A DNA stretch of 64,000 nucleotides from Aliiglaciecola sp041538045 (GCF_041538045.1 NZ_JBGOSE010000006.1:62001-126000); one strand, 5' to 3'. Positions 26,575 through 35,879 are shown, counted from the first letter of the stretch. Program-made: numbers and translations. The notes: generated by a model not told the origin, from the letters alone.

Positions 26575-27573
26575 ATGTTCGAACAAAAGTTTCCTGCTAA
26601 TCGTATGAGAAGAATGCGCAAACACGAATTTACCCGTGAGTTGATGGCAGAGAATACCTTATCAGTGAAGGATCTCATTTATCCTATGTTTGTTGTCGAG
26701 GGAACACAGCAACGAGTGCCGGTTCCTTCTATGCCTGGTGTTGAGCGTTTATCAATAGACTTATTGGTAGAAGAAGCTAAAGAGTTAGTCGAGCTTGGCA
26801 TACCAGCCATTGCTATTTTTCCGGTAACGCCCCTAGACATAAAGTCGGAATGTGCGAGTGAAGCATTTAATCCACAAGGCTTAGCGCAGCGAGCGGTAAG
26901 AGCAATTAAGCACAATGCCCCAGATATTGCAGTGTTGACGGATGTGGCACTTGACCCATTTACTTCTCATGGGCAAGACGGTTTACTTGATGAATCTGGG
27001 TATGTGCTCAATGATGAAACCTGTGAAGTACTGGTTAAGCAAGCATTATCCCACGCTGAAGCAGGAGCAGATATAGTTGCTCCTTCTGATATGATGGATG
27101 GACGTATTGGTATTATTCGTCAAGCGTTAGAGAAGCATGGCTACATCAATACCTGCATCATGGCTTATTCAGCAAAATATGCATCTAATTACTATGGTCC
27201 GTTTCGTGATGCCGTCGGTTCTGCCGGTAATATAAAAGGCGGAAATAAGCATAGTTACCAAATGGATCCTGCTAATTCTGACGAAGCTTTACATGAGATT
27301 GGCCTTGATCTAAAAGAAGGTGCAGATATGGTTATGGTTAAACCTGGTATGCCTTACTTAGATATCGTTCGACGCTGCAAAGATACCTTTCAAGTACCAA
27401 CCTTTGCCTATCAAGTCAGTGGTGAGTATGCCATGCATAAAGCGGCATTTGATAACGGTTGGCTAAATGAAGAAGCAGTTATCATGGAATCCTTACTGGC
27501 ATTTAAACGGGCAGGGGCAAACGGTATTTTAACTTATTTTGCCAAACAAGCAGCACAAATACTGGCAAGGTAG
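26575..27573 (+). CDS. hemB: Delta-aminolevulinic acid dehydratase (porphobilinogen synthase), non-zinc type
   Basis: HemB joins two 5-aminolevulinate molecules into porphobilinogen in haem synthesis. The 332-residue protein has both Schiff-base lysines, K201 in AYSAKYAS and K256 in MVKPGMPY. The metal-site segment reads DVALDPFTSHGQDG, with Ala125, Asp127 and Asp135 where the zinc enzymes have three Cys. This is the magnesium-responsive form known from Pseudomonas aeruginosa. An AAGAGGTAGAG element lies upstream of the ATG. A tatD-to-hemB neighbourhood is usual in gammaproteobacteria. Confidence 0.97.
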   Translation: MFEQKFPANRMRRMRKHEFTRELMAENTLSVKDLIYPMFVVEGTQQRVPVPSMPGVERLSIDLLVEEAKELVELGIPAIAIFPVTPLDIKSECASEAFNPQGLAQRAVRAIKHNAPDIAVLTDVALDPFTSHGQDGLLDESGYVLNDETCEVLVKQALSHAEAGADIVAPSDMMDGRIGIIRQALEKHGYINTCIMAYSAKYASNYYGPFRDAVGSAGNIKGGNKHSYQMDPANSDEALHEIGLDLKEGADMVMVKPGMPYLDIVRRCKDTFQVPTFAYQVSGEYAMHKAAFDNGWLNEEAVIMESLLAFKRAGANGILTYFAKQAAQILAR

Positions 27574-27952
27574 CTATTCGTTAATGTCCTACCTAGCTCA
27601 CTATCCTATAGTGAACATTAATGGCATCGAATAATAAAAATGCGTGGCCAAGCATAGTTAAAGTTAATTGTGCTTGGTTTATATCTACTCACCTCTTTTC
27701 CAAATTTCAGCGTTATCAGACATTCCTCTTTACCAATTTTAGTTAAACCCAACTAAGTACCGATTCATCACATAACAAATGTGAAAAAGTTTCTAGCGCT
27801 AGTGTACTTTTTGCAAATAAACCCCGAAAGGGAATTTACTTAAATCATCCGCACCTATAATATTTTTATATATATCAATATCTTATGTTTATTCTTTTTG
27901 TTGGCATGTAAAACGCATTACAAATATCGAACACAAACAAAAGGAGAATATT
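27574..27952. other. Intergenic region after hemB
   Basis: These 379 bp hold no recognisable gene. Two small inverted repeats lie near the hemB end: TCACTAT/ATAGTGA at 27598-27614 and CCAAGCA/TGCTTGG at 27648-27677. The second is followed by a short T-rich stretch and may end the hemB transcript. The promoter of the DUF1328 gene must lie in the later part. Confidence 0.5.
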
Positions 27953-28129
27953 ATGTTGAGCTGGGCACTAACATTTTTAGTTATTGCAATTATCGCAGCT
28001 GTATTTGGTTTTGGTGGAATAGCTGGTACCGCAGCCGGAATCGCGAAAATTATCTTTTTTGTATTCGTAGTTTTACTTGTGATTTCACTAATAGCGAATG
28101 CACTACGTGGCAAAGGTCCGAAAGTCTAG
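27953..28129 (+). CDS. DUF1328 family small membrane protein (YtjA-like)
   Basis: The 58-residue protein MLSWALTFLVIAIIAAVFGF... has two hydrophobic helices separated by a Gly/Ala-rich turn (GFGGIAGTAAGIAK) and ends in RGKGPKV. This matches the DUF1328 family, small inner-membrane proteins often linked to stress response; their molecular role is unknown. AAGGAG lies 8 nt before the ATG. It is followed on the same strand by a small lipoprotein gene. Confidence 0.9.
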   Translation: MLSWALTFLVIAIIAAVFGFGGIAGTAAGIAKIIFFVFVVLLVISLIANALRGKGPKV

Positions 28130-28190
28130 CGAACTTTGCTAACACCACTTATTTTAGATTTATAACAATATTAAAGTAACGGAGAAACAC

Positions 28191-28385
28191 ATGAAAAATT
28201 TTAAACATACCCTTCAAATACTATTAGTTGCTGGTTCAGTATTTGCTCTAGCTGCATGTGAGCAAGGTCCTGCTGAGGACGCTGGTGAAAGTGTTGATGA
28301 AATGGTTACCGATGCAGGTAACGCCCTTGAGGATGCTTGTGAAGATGTGAAAGAAGGCGTAAAAGCTGAAGATCAAGACTGTTAA
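28191..28385 (+). CDS. Small lipoprotein, entericidin-like
   Basis: The 64-residue precursor has a lipoprotein signal peptide ending in the lipobox LAAC, with Cys23 as the probable acylation site. The mature part is about 42 residues, very acidic, and forms one amphipathic helix with two further Cys (EDACEDVKEG and the last residue). It resembles entericidin-type small lipoproteins in size and layout, but the net charge is strongly negative. CGGAG precedes the ATG. A strong terminator follows. Confidence 0.8.
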   Translation: MKNFKHTLQILLVAGSVFALAACEQGPAEDAGESVDEMVTDAGNALEDACEDVKEGVKAEDQDC

Positions 28386-28417
28386 TCTAGTCAAGATTAA
28401 TAACATCCAAGCAAACT

Positions 28418-28440
28418 AAAAGGGCTCTTAGAGCCCTTTT
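28418..28440 (+). terminator. Intrinsic terminator after the small lipoprotein gene
   Basis: AAAAGGGCTC, a TTA loop and GAGCCCTTTT form a perfect stem with a T-run, 33 bp after the stop codon. It should end the DUF1328/lipoprotein transcript. Confidence 0.9.
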
Positions 28441-28462
28441 GTATTTTTAAACGAGGTGACTT

Positions 28463-28636
28463 ATGGACTTCAAATTAATAATTATCGCTTTAGTAATTAG
28501 TGTTGGTTTTTTTGTAACATCAACTGGACTTGCTGGTGGAAGCCCAATTTATACGTTCTTAGCTTCTTTTGGTTTATTTATGATTATACTAGTTATTAGT
28601 ATGCTGCTTTTTGCCAAAAAAAATTCGAAAAAGTAA
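28463..28636 (+). CDS. Small two-helix membrane protein, unknown
   Basis: The 57-residue frame starts at an ATG with GAGGTG 7 nt before it. It encodes two hydrophobic helices (about 4-22 and 30-50) and a lysine-rich end (KKNSKK). The size, basic tail and place among stress-type membrane genes suggest a genuine small protein. I do not recognise a family. It lies between the terminator and the DUF2254 gene. Confidence 0.65.
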   Translation: MDFKLIIIALVISVGFFVTSTGLAGGSPIYTFLASFGLFMIILVISMLLFAKKNSKK

Positions 28637-28723
28637 ACTGACGTAAGAGCCTTCCTTGCAGTTTAAAGGCAAGGCTGACGCTTTGACAGTTCAGTGGAAT
28701 AGGTTTGATAAAAGGAACTATTA

Positions 28724-30046
28724 ATGAAAAATCTAGCCAGTCTAGACAAGCTTTTCGATTCAATAAAAACTAGTTTCTGGTTCGTTCCACTATTGATGGT
28801 TATAACGTCCATTTTTTCAGCTTGGTTAATGGTCTGGATTGATCATGCTCAAGCCTGGGGAAAGTTAGATTGGCTTCCCTTTTTATATGAAACTGAGCAA
28901 AGCACCTTGCTTTCATTGCTCAACACCATCGCCGCTTCAATGATAACGGTTACCAGTATCGCCTTTTCTATAACAATTGTTACCTTAACCTTAGCCTCGT
29001 CGCAATTCGGTCCGCGCTTGATTCGTAATTTTATGGACGATAGAGGGACTCAAGTGGTATTGGGAACCTTTATATCGATATTTTCCTACTGTGTGGTGCT
29101 AATTTATTCCATGAGCTTAGATTCAAATCAGGACATCATAATGGGTTTGGCTATTATTTGGTGTTTGTTGGCGACATTATTTAGTGTTTTTGTCCTTATT
29201 TATTTTATTCATCATGTTTCACGCTCAATTCAAGCTGATAACGTTATTAACGAGCTTTGTGACGAAATTAACCATTCCCTTGAACCTTTATTCTGTGCTG
29301 AGACAACACCTAAATTAGGCAAAGAGGCGCGGAAAACTTTTTCTTATACTTTGCCAATATTCGCCGACCAAAGTGGTTATTTACAGCTGTTGAGTAATGA
29401 CAAATTGCTGGAAATTGCCAGCAAATATGATCTTTTTATTGAGTTTAAATGGCGACCTGGTCATTTGATAAATGAAGGAGCTGAACTAGCGACTTTGAAA
29501 AGTTTAAAACCTATCCAAGATGAATTATCTAGCCTTGTAAATCAAAGTTGTGTCATCGGCAGTAATCGAACGCCGATTCAAGATCCCGAGTATGCCATAC
29601 ATCAAATGGTAGAAATCGCCGTGCGTGCTCTGTCTCCTGGAGTTAATGATCCCTATACGGCGATTACTTGCGTTGATAAGTTATGTGTAGTGCTTTGCAA
29701 TATATCAAAACAAGAATTGCATTCAGGGGAATACTACGGTCAAGATGGTATTTTGAGATTACGTCGCAATCCTTACGATTTTGAGGGGGTAGCTAATTCT
29801 GCGTTTGATCAGATTCGCCAGTATTCTGTAAGTTCTGTGGCGGTAAGTATCCGATTAGTCGAGAGTTTATACCGCATCGCTTCGGCAACAGATAAGCCTG
29901 ATATTCATTCGGTTATCCTGCGTCAATTAGTGGCAATTGAGCAAGGAAAAGAACATGTTCAATATACCGAGCAAGACTCAGAAGATTTCACTAAAAGTGT
30001 GCTCAAAGTTAAGAACTTACTTAAAACTACATCATTTCAGTCTTAA
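28724..30046 (+). CDS. DUF2254 family membrane protein
   Basis: The 440-residue protein has four N-terminal membrane helices (about 15-40, 65-90, 105-130, 140-165) with the family stretch ASMITVTSIAFSITIVTLTL followed by ASSQFGPRL. A cytoplasmic region of about 270 residues follows, containing VEIAVRALSPGVNDPYTAIT, the most conserved DUF2254 motif. The function of the family is not known. AAAGGAAC lies before the ATG. Confidence 0.9.
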   Translation: MKNLASLDKLFDSIKTSFWFVPLLMVITSIFSAWLMVWIDHAQAWGKLDWLPFLYETEQSTLLSLLNTIAASMITVTSIAFSITIVTLTLASSQFGPRLIRNFMDDRGTQVVLGTFISIFSYCVVLIYSMSLDSNQDIIMGLAIIWCLLATLFSVFVLIYFIHHVSRSIQADNVINELCDEINHSLEPLFCAETTPKLGKEARKTFSYTLPIFADQSGYLQLLSNDKLLEIASKYDLFIEFKWRPGHLINEGAELATLKSLKPIQDELSSLVNQSCVIGSNRTPIQDPEYAIHQMVEIAVRALSPGVNDPYTAITCVDKLCVVLCNISKQELHSGEYYGQDGILRLRRNPYDFEGVANSAFDQIRQYSVSSVAVSIRLVESLYRIASATDKPDIHSVILRQLVAIEQGKEHVQYTEQDSEDFTKSVLKVKNLLKTTSFQS

Positions 30047-30417
30047 GCCAAACTGAGTAGTGAAATCTTGGTTTGTTGAGTCATTCAGACCGACAGTCCA
30101 ATCATCTTCAGTGATATTCACTTTAAATTGACTGGCAATAGTTAGATGCCTCAACCCTTACCGACTGCACGGTTTCAAGGTTATTCAATCCCAAAAAAAA
30201 TGTTCCTTAAACTAAACGCCGCAATTCCCAATGCTATTAACACTCTCAAACTTACTTTCTTTAATGCTGTAGAAATTACATTTGAGTATTTCAAAACTAC
30301 ATGATTTTTATCGAGTTTAATATTAAATTATTTAAAATAACCATAATAATCAGACGTTTACGCGTTGGCATCGAATTGGCATTAATAGGATTGTCTAAAC
30401 AAAAAGGAGAGACTGAT
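30047..30417. other. Intergenic region upstream of the BON-domain gene
   Basis: These 371 bp contain no convincing gene. An in-frame upstream extension of the BON protein from 30301 is rejected because it lacks a ribosome binding site. A sequence resembling a sigma-54 promoter lies at 30365-30381. Confidence 0.5.
30365..30381 (+). promoter_or_regulatory. Possible sigma-54 promoter for the BON gene
   Basis: TTGGCATCGAATTGGCA has GG and GC separated by 10 bases, with close matches to both sigma-54 half-sites (consensus TTGGCAC and TTGC). A start about 12 bp later would leave a leader of about 25 nt to the ATG at 30418. No good -35/-10 pair is visible in the same place. A chance match cannot be excluded. 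Confidence 0.3.
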
Positions 30418-30969
30418 ATGAAACGTACTACTTGTTCACTAATTATAGCTGCTGCTTTAACAACTGCTTCAATGAGTGCTAACGCAGAAAACGAATGGTC
30501 AGATAAAGCAAAAGATGCATGGATTGATGGTAAAGCTGAAACTACTTTACTGTTCAACGGCAATCTAGATTCTTTCGACATTAATACTGACGTTAAAGAT
30601 GGTGTTATTGTCTTAACTGGTAAAGTTAATACCGACGTAGACAAAGCCCTAGCCGAAGAACTTATGCTATCCCTTGACGGTGTAGATGACGTTGATAACC
30701 AGCTAACAGTTATCACTGATGAAGAAGATTCTGACACAGCGCAAATTATGCAATCTTTAAAAGATTCTAAAGTAGAATCGGTAGTGAAAACACGCCTATT
30801 GTTTGAGTCAGAAGTTAGCGGTACCGATATCGAAGTTGAAGTTGAAGACGGTATTGTAACCCTCACCGGAGAGCTTGATTCAAACGCTGAGCGTGAGTTA
30901 GCAGTTACTATTGCTGAGAATACTGATGATGTGAAAAATGTTGTTTCTAACCTTACTATTGGTAAATAA
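30418..30969 (+). CDS. Periplasmic BON-domain protein (OsmY-like)
   Basis: The 183-residue precursor has a signal peptide (MKRTTCSLIIAAALTTASMS, cleavage after NA near residue 22) and two BON domains (about 32-100 and 112-183), each with the Gly in DGVIVLTG and DGIVTLTG. BON proteins such as OsmY bind envelope components or act as chaperones under osmotic stress. AAGGAGA at 30402-30408 fixes the ATG at 30418 as the start. A bidirectional terminator follows. Confidence 0.9.
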   Translation: MKRTTCSLIIAAALTTASMSANAENEWSDKAKDAWIDGKAETTLLFNGNLDSFDINTDVKDGVIVLTGKVNTDVDKALAEELMLSLDGVDDVDNQLTVITDEEDSDTAQIMQSLKDSKVESVVKTRLLFESEVSGTDIEVEVEDGIVTLTGELDSNAERELAVTIAENTDDVKNVVSNLTIGK

Positions 30970-30986
30970 CATCATTGGGTATTACT

Positions 30987-31013
30987 AAAAAAAGCGCCTC
31001 TGGCGCTTTTTTT
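30987..31013. terminator. Bidirectional intrinsic terminator
   Basis: An A7 run, the stem AGCGCC/GGCGCT with a TCT loop, and a T7 run lie between the convergent BON and MATE genes. The symmetric A- and T-runs serve both strands. Confidence 0.93.
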
Positions 31014-32313
31014 ATTGGGCAATTAAACGCTTTATATAAAATTGCTTGTAACGGTAAAACGGAAGCACTTTAAGAAGTTCTTCTATGGGTATCATTGCAA
31101 ATGCCCAAAACACTGAAACCTCGAAATGTAGAATTAAAAGTGCGCATATTGGCAGCGAAATCGCCCACTGGGTGATAAGGTGAATTTTTAATACTAGATT
31201 ACTATTTCCTAAAGCTCGTAGAATATTTCCTGTCACAGTATTGTAGGCTCTGATTATCGGTAGAATCATGTACAACGGAGCTATGAGCAATAAAGCCATT
31301 TGCACTTCATTCTCGATATCTGGGTAAATATACTGAATATTCTGGCTCAATATCAAAAATATTAGGGCGATTACAATTGATATGATCATGCCGATTTTAA
31401 TGCATTTAGCGATAAACAATTTCAGGTCTTGTTTCTCTATTTGCCCCAATGCCTGACTGATGCTGATTGCAGAAGCTTGAGCCCAAGCGTTTGGAAATTG
31501 GGTGCCAGCACGTACCCAAGGAAAGATTAAAGTAATGGCTACAAACGCGTATAGATCCAATTGTGCAAATAATAATTGGTAGACGGTTGCGCCAACAAAA
31601 AGAACAAAAAAGTTAGCTGCGATGGGAAATATCTCCGCGAATTGCGGCCGTATTTCTGTGATTAGTGGTCTATTTACCGGATAAGTGATGTCCACTTTCT
31701 TATTTAATTTAAGGGCAAAGAATAAAAATACAGCTCTTAAAAGTACTGAAATCAGACTTCCCCAAGCAGCCCCTTCTAGTCCCATTCCTGGGTAGTCAGC
31801 TACACCATTGATGAGGATGTAACTCAATAGTGCATTCACCGGCAGTTCAATCATAAACCCTTTAAACGGCACCGTAGTATTTCCTATGCCATTACAAAAT
31901 GCCGTGCTTACTTGGGTGTATGCGGTGAGCAATACGATGTACTTAATAATTGAAATATATGATTCGGTTAATTTTGCGAGTTCGGGGTTATCGGTGATAC
32001 CGGCAACGAGTTGCGAACTAAAAACGGTTAAAACGAGCATAAAAATTAAAGCAGTAGAGATATTTATGACTAATCCTGACCAATAGGCGATAGCAAGTTC
32101 AGCTTGGCTCTTTGTACCAAATGCGCGACCAACCAGAAGCTGTATACCGTTGCCAATTGCAATTTCAATTCCCAATACAAAAGCAACAATAGTGGTGGCA
32201 ATGCCCATGGCGGCGACTGACAGTTCACCTAAAGGTGCAACTAACAATGTATCAATCATCAACATGGACTGAACTAGCAAGGCGTTAAATGCGAGAGGCC
32301 ATGCAAGTGCCAT
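31012..32313 (-). CDS. MATE family multidrug/Na+ exporter
   Basis: The 433-residue inner-membrane protein has about 12 helices in two related halves and begins LAWPLAFNALLVQSMLMIDTLL, matching the first MATE helix, with GNGIQLLVGRAFGTKS in the conserved loop after helix 2. MATE proteins export drugs or metabolites in exchange for Na+ or H+. The substrate cannot be told. No clear ribosome binding site precedes the ATG. Confidence 0.88.
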   Translation of the reverse strand: MALAWPLAFNALLVQSMLMIDTLLVAPLGELSVAAMGIATTIVAFVLGIEIAIGNGIQLLVGRAFGTKSQAELAIAYWSGLVINISTALIFMLVLTVFSSQLVAGITDNPELAKLTESYISIIKYIVLLTAYTQVSTAFCNGIGNTTVPFKGFMIELPVNALLSYILINGVADYPGMGLEGAAWGSLISVLLRAVFLFFALKLNKKVDITYPVNRPLITEIRPQFAEIFPIAANFFVLFVGATVYQLLFAQLDLYAFVAITLIFPWVRAGTQFPNAWAQASAISISQALGQIEKQDLKLFIAKCIKIGMIISIVIALIFLILSQNIQYIYPDIENEVQMALLLIAPLYMILPIIRAYNTVTGNILRALGNSNLVLKIHLITQWAISLPICALLILHFEVSVFWAFAMIPIEELLKVLPFYRYKQFYIKRLIAQ

Positions 32314-32671
32314 ATTTTTTTGATTTGAGAATTGGAATTTATCAATGGATTATCTTTTTAAAAAGGCGTCAAAATCACTAAAGTTTTGTTGGGTTTAATT
32401 TGAGTTCACTATCATTTAAGCGACATTAGATGAGGTTCAGGAGCCACCAATAAATATTATCCCATAGCAAACCATAATATGTAACTAAAGGGGGTGCGTT
32501 AGCAATTTTGCCCTTTTATTACTAGTTTATAGACGCTACCCTTTGCCTATTTAGTGTCATCGGTTATTTACATTAAACTTGAGCAACCTGTTTGTGTTAA
32601 TCATTTGAAATATTCATTAGCGAAAAATAGCTTAAAGTTTATACTAATCTAATTAAAGGGAGGGAATCTTG
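32314..32671. other. Divergent intergenic region, MATE / hydrolase
   Basis: These 358 bp are AT-rich, with no ORF, tRNA or clear hairpin. They must contain promoters for the MATE gene and the hydrolase gene. Confidence 0.5.
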
Positions 32672-34072
32672 ATGGCGAAAACAAAAAAACAAGCGGTGGT
32701 CCTAGTTCACGGTATTGGTGAACAGAGGCCAATGGAAACGGTAAGAGAGTTTGTTAAATCGGTTTGGGTAAAAGATACCAATTTAGATAATACTCGCTTT
32801 TGGAATAAGCCCAGTGAAGTATCCGGTTCTTTTGAGCACCGTCGTCTTACTACTGATTACGCCACTATTAAAAATAGTTCCTCAAAAGAAACCACGTCTC
32901 GAGTCGACTTTTACGAATATTACTGGGCGCATCACACTGTTGGTACCACTTTGGAGCATTTGCGGGGGTGGGTTTTCTCAATGTTAAGACGTAAACCTAG
33001 TGATTATCCTTCCGCTTTAAAGCCGATGATTTATTTATTGTGGGGGTTAATCTTTACCATATTAGTAATTTTAGTTTCTATTAACTTTTTCGAACCTACA
33101 GATAAAGGCCAAGGAGGTGCGAGTCTACATAAGATCTATGAACTGTATATTAGCCCTGTTTTACTTGTTATTTTAAGTATTGCAGTTGCAAAAATCGTCA
33201 GCTATCTCGGTGATGTGGCTAGGTACATCACGGCTACGCCATCTAATATCAAAGTCAGAAAAGAGATTCGAGATGGCGGCGTTAAATTACTGGAAAGTAT
33301 CGCCCAAACTGGGAAGTATGACCGCATTGTTCTTGTTGGTCATAGTTTAGGTTCGATCATTGCCTATGATGTGTTAATTCAATATTGGGCTCGTAAAAAT
33401 AAGTTCAAAAATGCCGCTGGGGAGTCGTTACCCCTGTCTGAGGGGGCGTTAAAATTAATTCATGAAATGGAAAATATGGATCATCTTCCTAACGTTGATG
33501 AGTATCGTAAACTTCAACTTAAATTATTTGAACAGTTAAAGCGTGATGGCGAAGCACGCGGCGAAAATAGCGCAACGTCGCAATGGCTAGTGTCGGATCT
33601 AGTTACCTTAGGTAGTCCTCTAACGTATGCAGATTTTTTATTGTTTGATAATAAAATGGACTTTGTAGATAGAAAACTAGACCGTGAATATCCTACATCG
33701 CCACCTGTGAAGGAGAATGAACATTACTATTACCAAACTGGAGATGATAAGTTTTTGCATCATGGTGCGGTTTTTAGTTTAGTGCGATGGACAAATATCT
33801 ACTCAAAACCCTTTAATATTTTCTTTGGAGACCTGATATCGGGTCCAGTAAGTAGAGCTTTTGCAAACCCTCAAATATCAAAAGATATGGTGTCTGAAGA
33901 ACAACCTGATTCACCTATTTTAGATATTGATGTCGAAGCCGCTTACCCTAATCGTTACCCGCGATTATTTACCCATACCAACTATTGGCGTTGGCACGAC
34001 AGCTTCGATCGAGAAGGTGCTCCTGAACATATATTAAAACTTCGGGAAAGTTTAGGGCTTGTTCAGTGGTAA
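32672..34072 (+). CDS. Membrane-inserted alpha/beta hydrolase
   Basis: The 466-residue protein starts with the hydrolase strand and oxyanion loop VVLVHGIGEQRP. Two membrane helices lie at about 121-143 and 160-182. The nucleophile motif GHSLGS follows with Ser225. A His-rich stretch near 363-372 (DDKFLHHGAVFSLVRW) is a candidate for the catalytic His. The membrane hairpin placed between the first strand and the nucleophile elbow would anchor the enzyme in the inner membrane with its active site on the cytoplasmic face. The family is a lipase-like one, and the substrate is unknown. I chose the ATG at 32672, with AGGGAGGG upstream, over the TTG at 32669. Confidence 0.8.
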   Translation: MAKTKKQAVVLVHGIGEQRPMETVREFVKSVWVKDTNLDNTRFWNKPSEVSGSFEHRRLTTDYATIKNSSSKETTSRVDFYEYYWAHHTVGTTLEHLRGWVFSMLRRKPSDYPSALKPMIYLLWGLIFTILVILVSINFFEPTDKGQGGASLHKIYELYISPVLLVILSIAVAKIVSYLGDVARYITATPSNIKVRKEIRDGGVKLLESIAQTGKYDRIVLVGHSLGSIIAYDVLIQYWARKNKFKNAAGESLPLSEGALKLIHEMENMDHLPNVDEYRKLQLKLFEQLKRDGEARGENSATSQWLVSDLVTLGSPLTYADFLLFDNKMDFVDRKLDREYPTSPPVKENEHYYYQTGDDKFLHHGAVFSLVRWTNIYSKPFNIFFGDLISGPVSRAFANPQISKDMVSEEQPDSPILDIDVEAAYPNRYPRLFTHTNYWRWHDSFDREGAPEHILKLRESLGLVQW

Positions 34073-34085
34073 TACGACTTTAAAC

Positions 34086-35618
34086 TCAGTCGTTGTTCAG
34101 ATCACTTTCATCAACGAAGTAGTGAATTGCATTGCGTCCTTTGGTTTTCGCGGTATACATTGCTTGATCAGCATTTCTGAATAAAGCATCAATACTTTGG
34201 GCATCCTTTGGAAACAAGGCAATTCCGATACTGGCAGTACAAAAAACATCTTTGCCTGCGAGTTTGTATGGTTGCGCTAGTGTCTCTGAGAGCTTTTTAG
34301 CGACATGTTTAACATCTTCAGGCAAAGTGGTGCCGATAAACACCACAATAAATTCGTCTCCACCTAAGCGCGCAGCAATGTCGTTATTTCGAATACAGCT
34401 TGTTATTCGTTTGGCACATTCAACTAGCACAGTATCGCCAGCCTCATGACCTAAAGTGTCGTTTACACCCTTAAAGTTATCTAGGTCCAACATTGCAATC
34501 GCAAGTTGTTTAGAATCTCGTTGGGCATTAGCGATGGAGTTAGCTAAGTGTTCATGCAATAGGTTACGATTTGGTAGATTTGTTAAACTGTCATAATGGG
34601 CTTGTTGCCATATAATTTGATCTGCTCTTTGTCGTTCTATTGCGATACGAGCAAGGTTTACAAATTGTTTAATGAGCTTAAATTCGGAATTTTTTAGGGT
34701 GGTCACTTTATTGTAGTAAATGCAAAAAGTGCCAAGTACATTCCCTTGATTGCCAATGATTGGCTCGGACCAACAGGTTGCTAACCCCGCTTTCTGCGCC
34801 AATTTTGCCCATGCAATCGAATTAGCCTGTGCCGCAATATCAGACACGATGACTCTTTTTCCCGTATAAGCGGCTTCGCTGCAGGGCCCCATTCCAGGGC
34901 CTATAGGTGAGCCATCTACACCTTTATTATAAAATTCGGGAAGCTTTGGGGCTGCCCCTAAGGATAAGCTTTCGCCTTTTTTATCGATTAATAAAATTCC
35001 GCACATGGCTTCTGGGATTTCGTTTTCTATGGCTTGAGTAATAGCAGGTAGCACCTTGGAGAGTTCATTAGACTTTACGATTAACTCGAGAATTTTAGTG
35101 TGCAAGTGGTTAATTTTACCTTTTGCCATTAACTGTCGATTTTTATTTTGCATAAAAACTGAAAATATTAACGAAAAAGCATTGGTGACGAGAAAGGCAG
35201 CGATAATACGAGGTAGGGTGAAACTGTCAAATTGCTCGTAAGTCATCAAGCAAACAATAATAATTAAAACAGCGTTGAATAAGCCTGCAATTACAGTGGG
35301 TAGCAAGTAGAAACTGGCTATGATGATAGGAAAAACCCAGTAAATTAAGGCGGCGCCTTTAAAATAAATGGCCAGTATGATGGTTACTTGAGCAACAATG
35401 GCAAATAAACCACTAAATAATTTAATCTTCCTGGTAAACCAAACCCCAAGAAATGTGATGAAAATTCCACTGACTGCAATAAAGTCCACTAGGATGTGAG
35501 CTTTGTCATCGCCTAAGAAGGTTAAAATAAAAAAAGGAAATAATATTAAAGTTGCTGAACCGGTAATCGCTAAAAGGATGATCTCTTCTAGTGAGCGATT
35601 TTTCATTTTAACTGTCAT
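34086..35618 (-). CDS. Membrane GAF-GGDEF diguanylate cyclase
   Basis: The 510-residue protein has five or six N-terminal membrane helices (about 12-165), a GAF domain (about 185-325, with DKKGESLSLGAAPKLPEFY and MGPCSEAAYTGKRVIVSDIA) and a C-terminal GGDEF domain. The signature GGDEF is intact in ARLGGDEF, and the inhibitory site RNND lies just before it, so cyclase activity with product inhibition is expected. No EAL domain is present. It faces the hydrolase gene with a 13-bp gap. A second in-frame ATG lies four codons later. Confidence 0.9.
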   Translation of the reverse strand: MTVKMKNRSLEEIILLAITGSATLILFPFFILTFLGDDKAHILVDFIAVSGIFITFLGVWFTRKIKLFSGLFAIVAQVTIILAIYFKGAALIYWVFPIIIASFYLLPTVIAGLFNAVLIIIVCLMTYEQFDSFTLPRIIAAFLVTNAFSLIFSVFMQNKNRQLMAKGKINHLHTKILELIVKSNELSKVLPAITQAIENEIPEAMCGILLIDKKGESLSLGAAPKLPEFYNKGVDGSPIGPGMGPCSEAAYTGKRVIVSDIAAQANSIAWAKLAQKAGLATCWSEPIIGNQGNVLGTFCIYYNKVTTLKNSEFKLIKQFVNLARIAIERQRADQIIWQQAHYDSLTNLPNRNLLHEHLANSIANAQRDSKQLAIAMLDLDNFKGVNDTLGHEAGDTVLVECAKRITSCIRNNDIAARLGGDEFIVVFIGTTLPEDVKHVAKKLSETLAQPYKLAGKDVFCTASIGIALFPKDAQSIDALFRNADQAMYTAKTKGRNAIHYFVDESDLNND

Positions 35619-35879
35619 GGGAAACTAACATCCTATTCATGAGTTACTACTCTCAATACTTTTCATTTCTAACTGATATCTATAGTCTGTTTTATGGTCA
35701 TGTTGATTCTTCAAAGTGAAGCATATAACCATCGTTCAAATATTCAGTTTAAGGGTTAGATTGTTAATTTAGAGGGTTTTTCTGCAAAGAATACGGATTT
35801 TTGGATGAGCATCAGACGGTATTGTATCTGCTAGTTGGATTGTGTTGTAAAAGGTTTTTATGAGGTACAGCAGAGTTAG

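Noticed and set aside
27898..28179. 93-residue plus-strand frame over the DUF1328 gene
   Set aside because: The DUF1328 frame at 27953-28129 has a proper ribosome binding site and a recognised family, so this one is a shadow.
30301..30417. N-terminal extension of the BON protein
   Set aside because: The extension hides the signal peptide, has no ribosome binding site, and the ATG at 30418 follows AAGGAGA.
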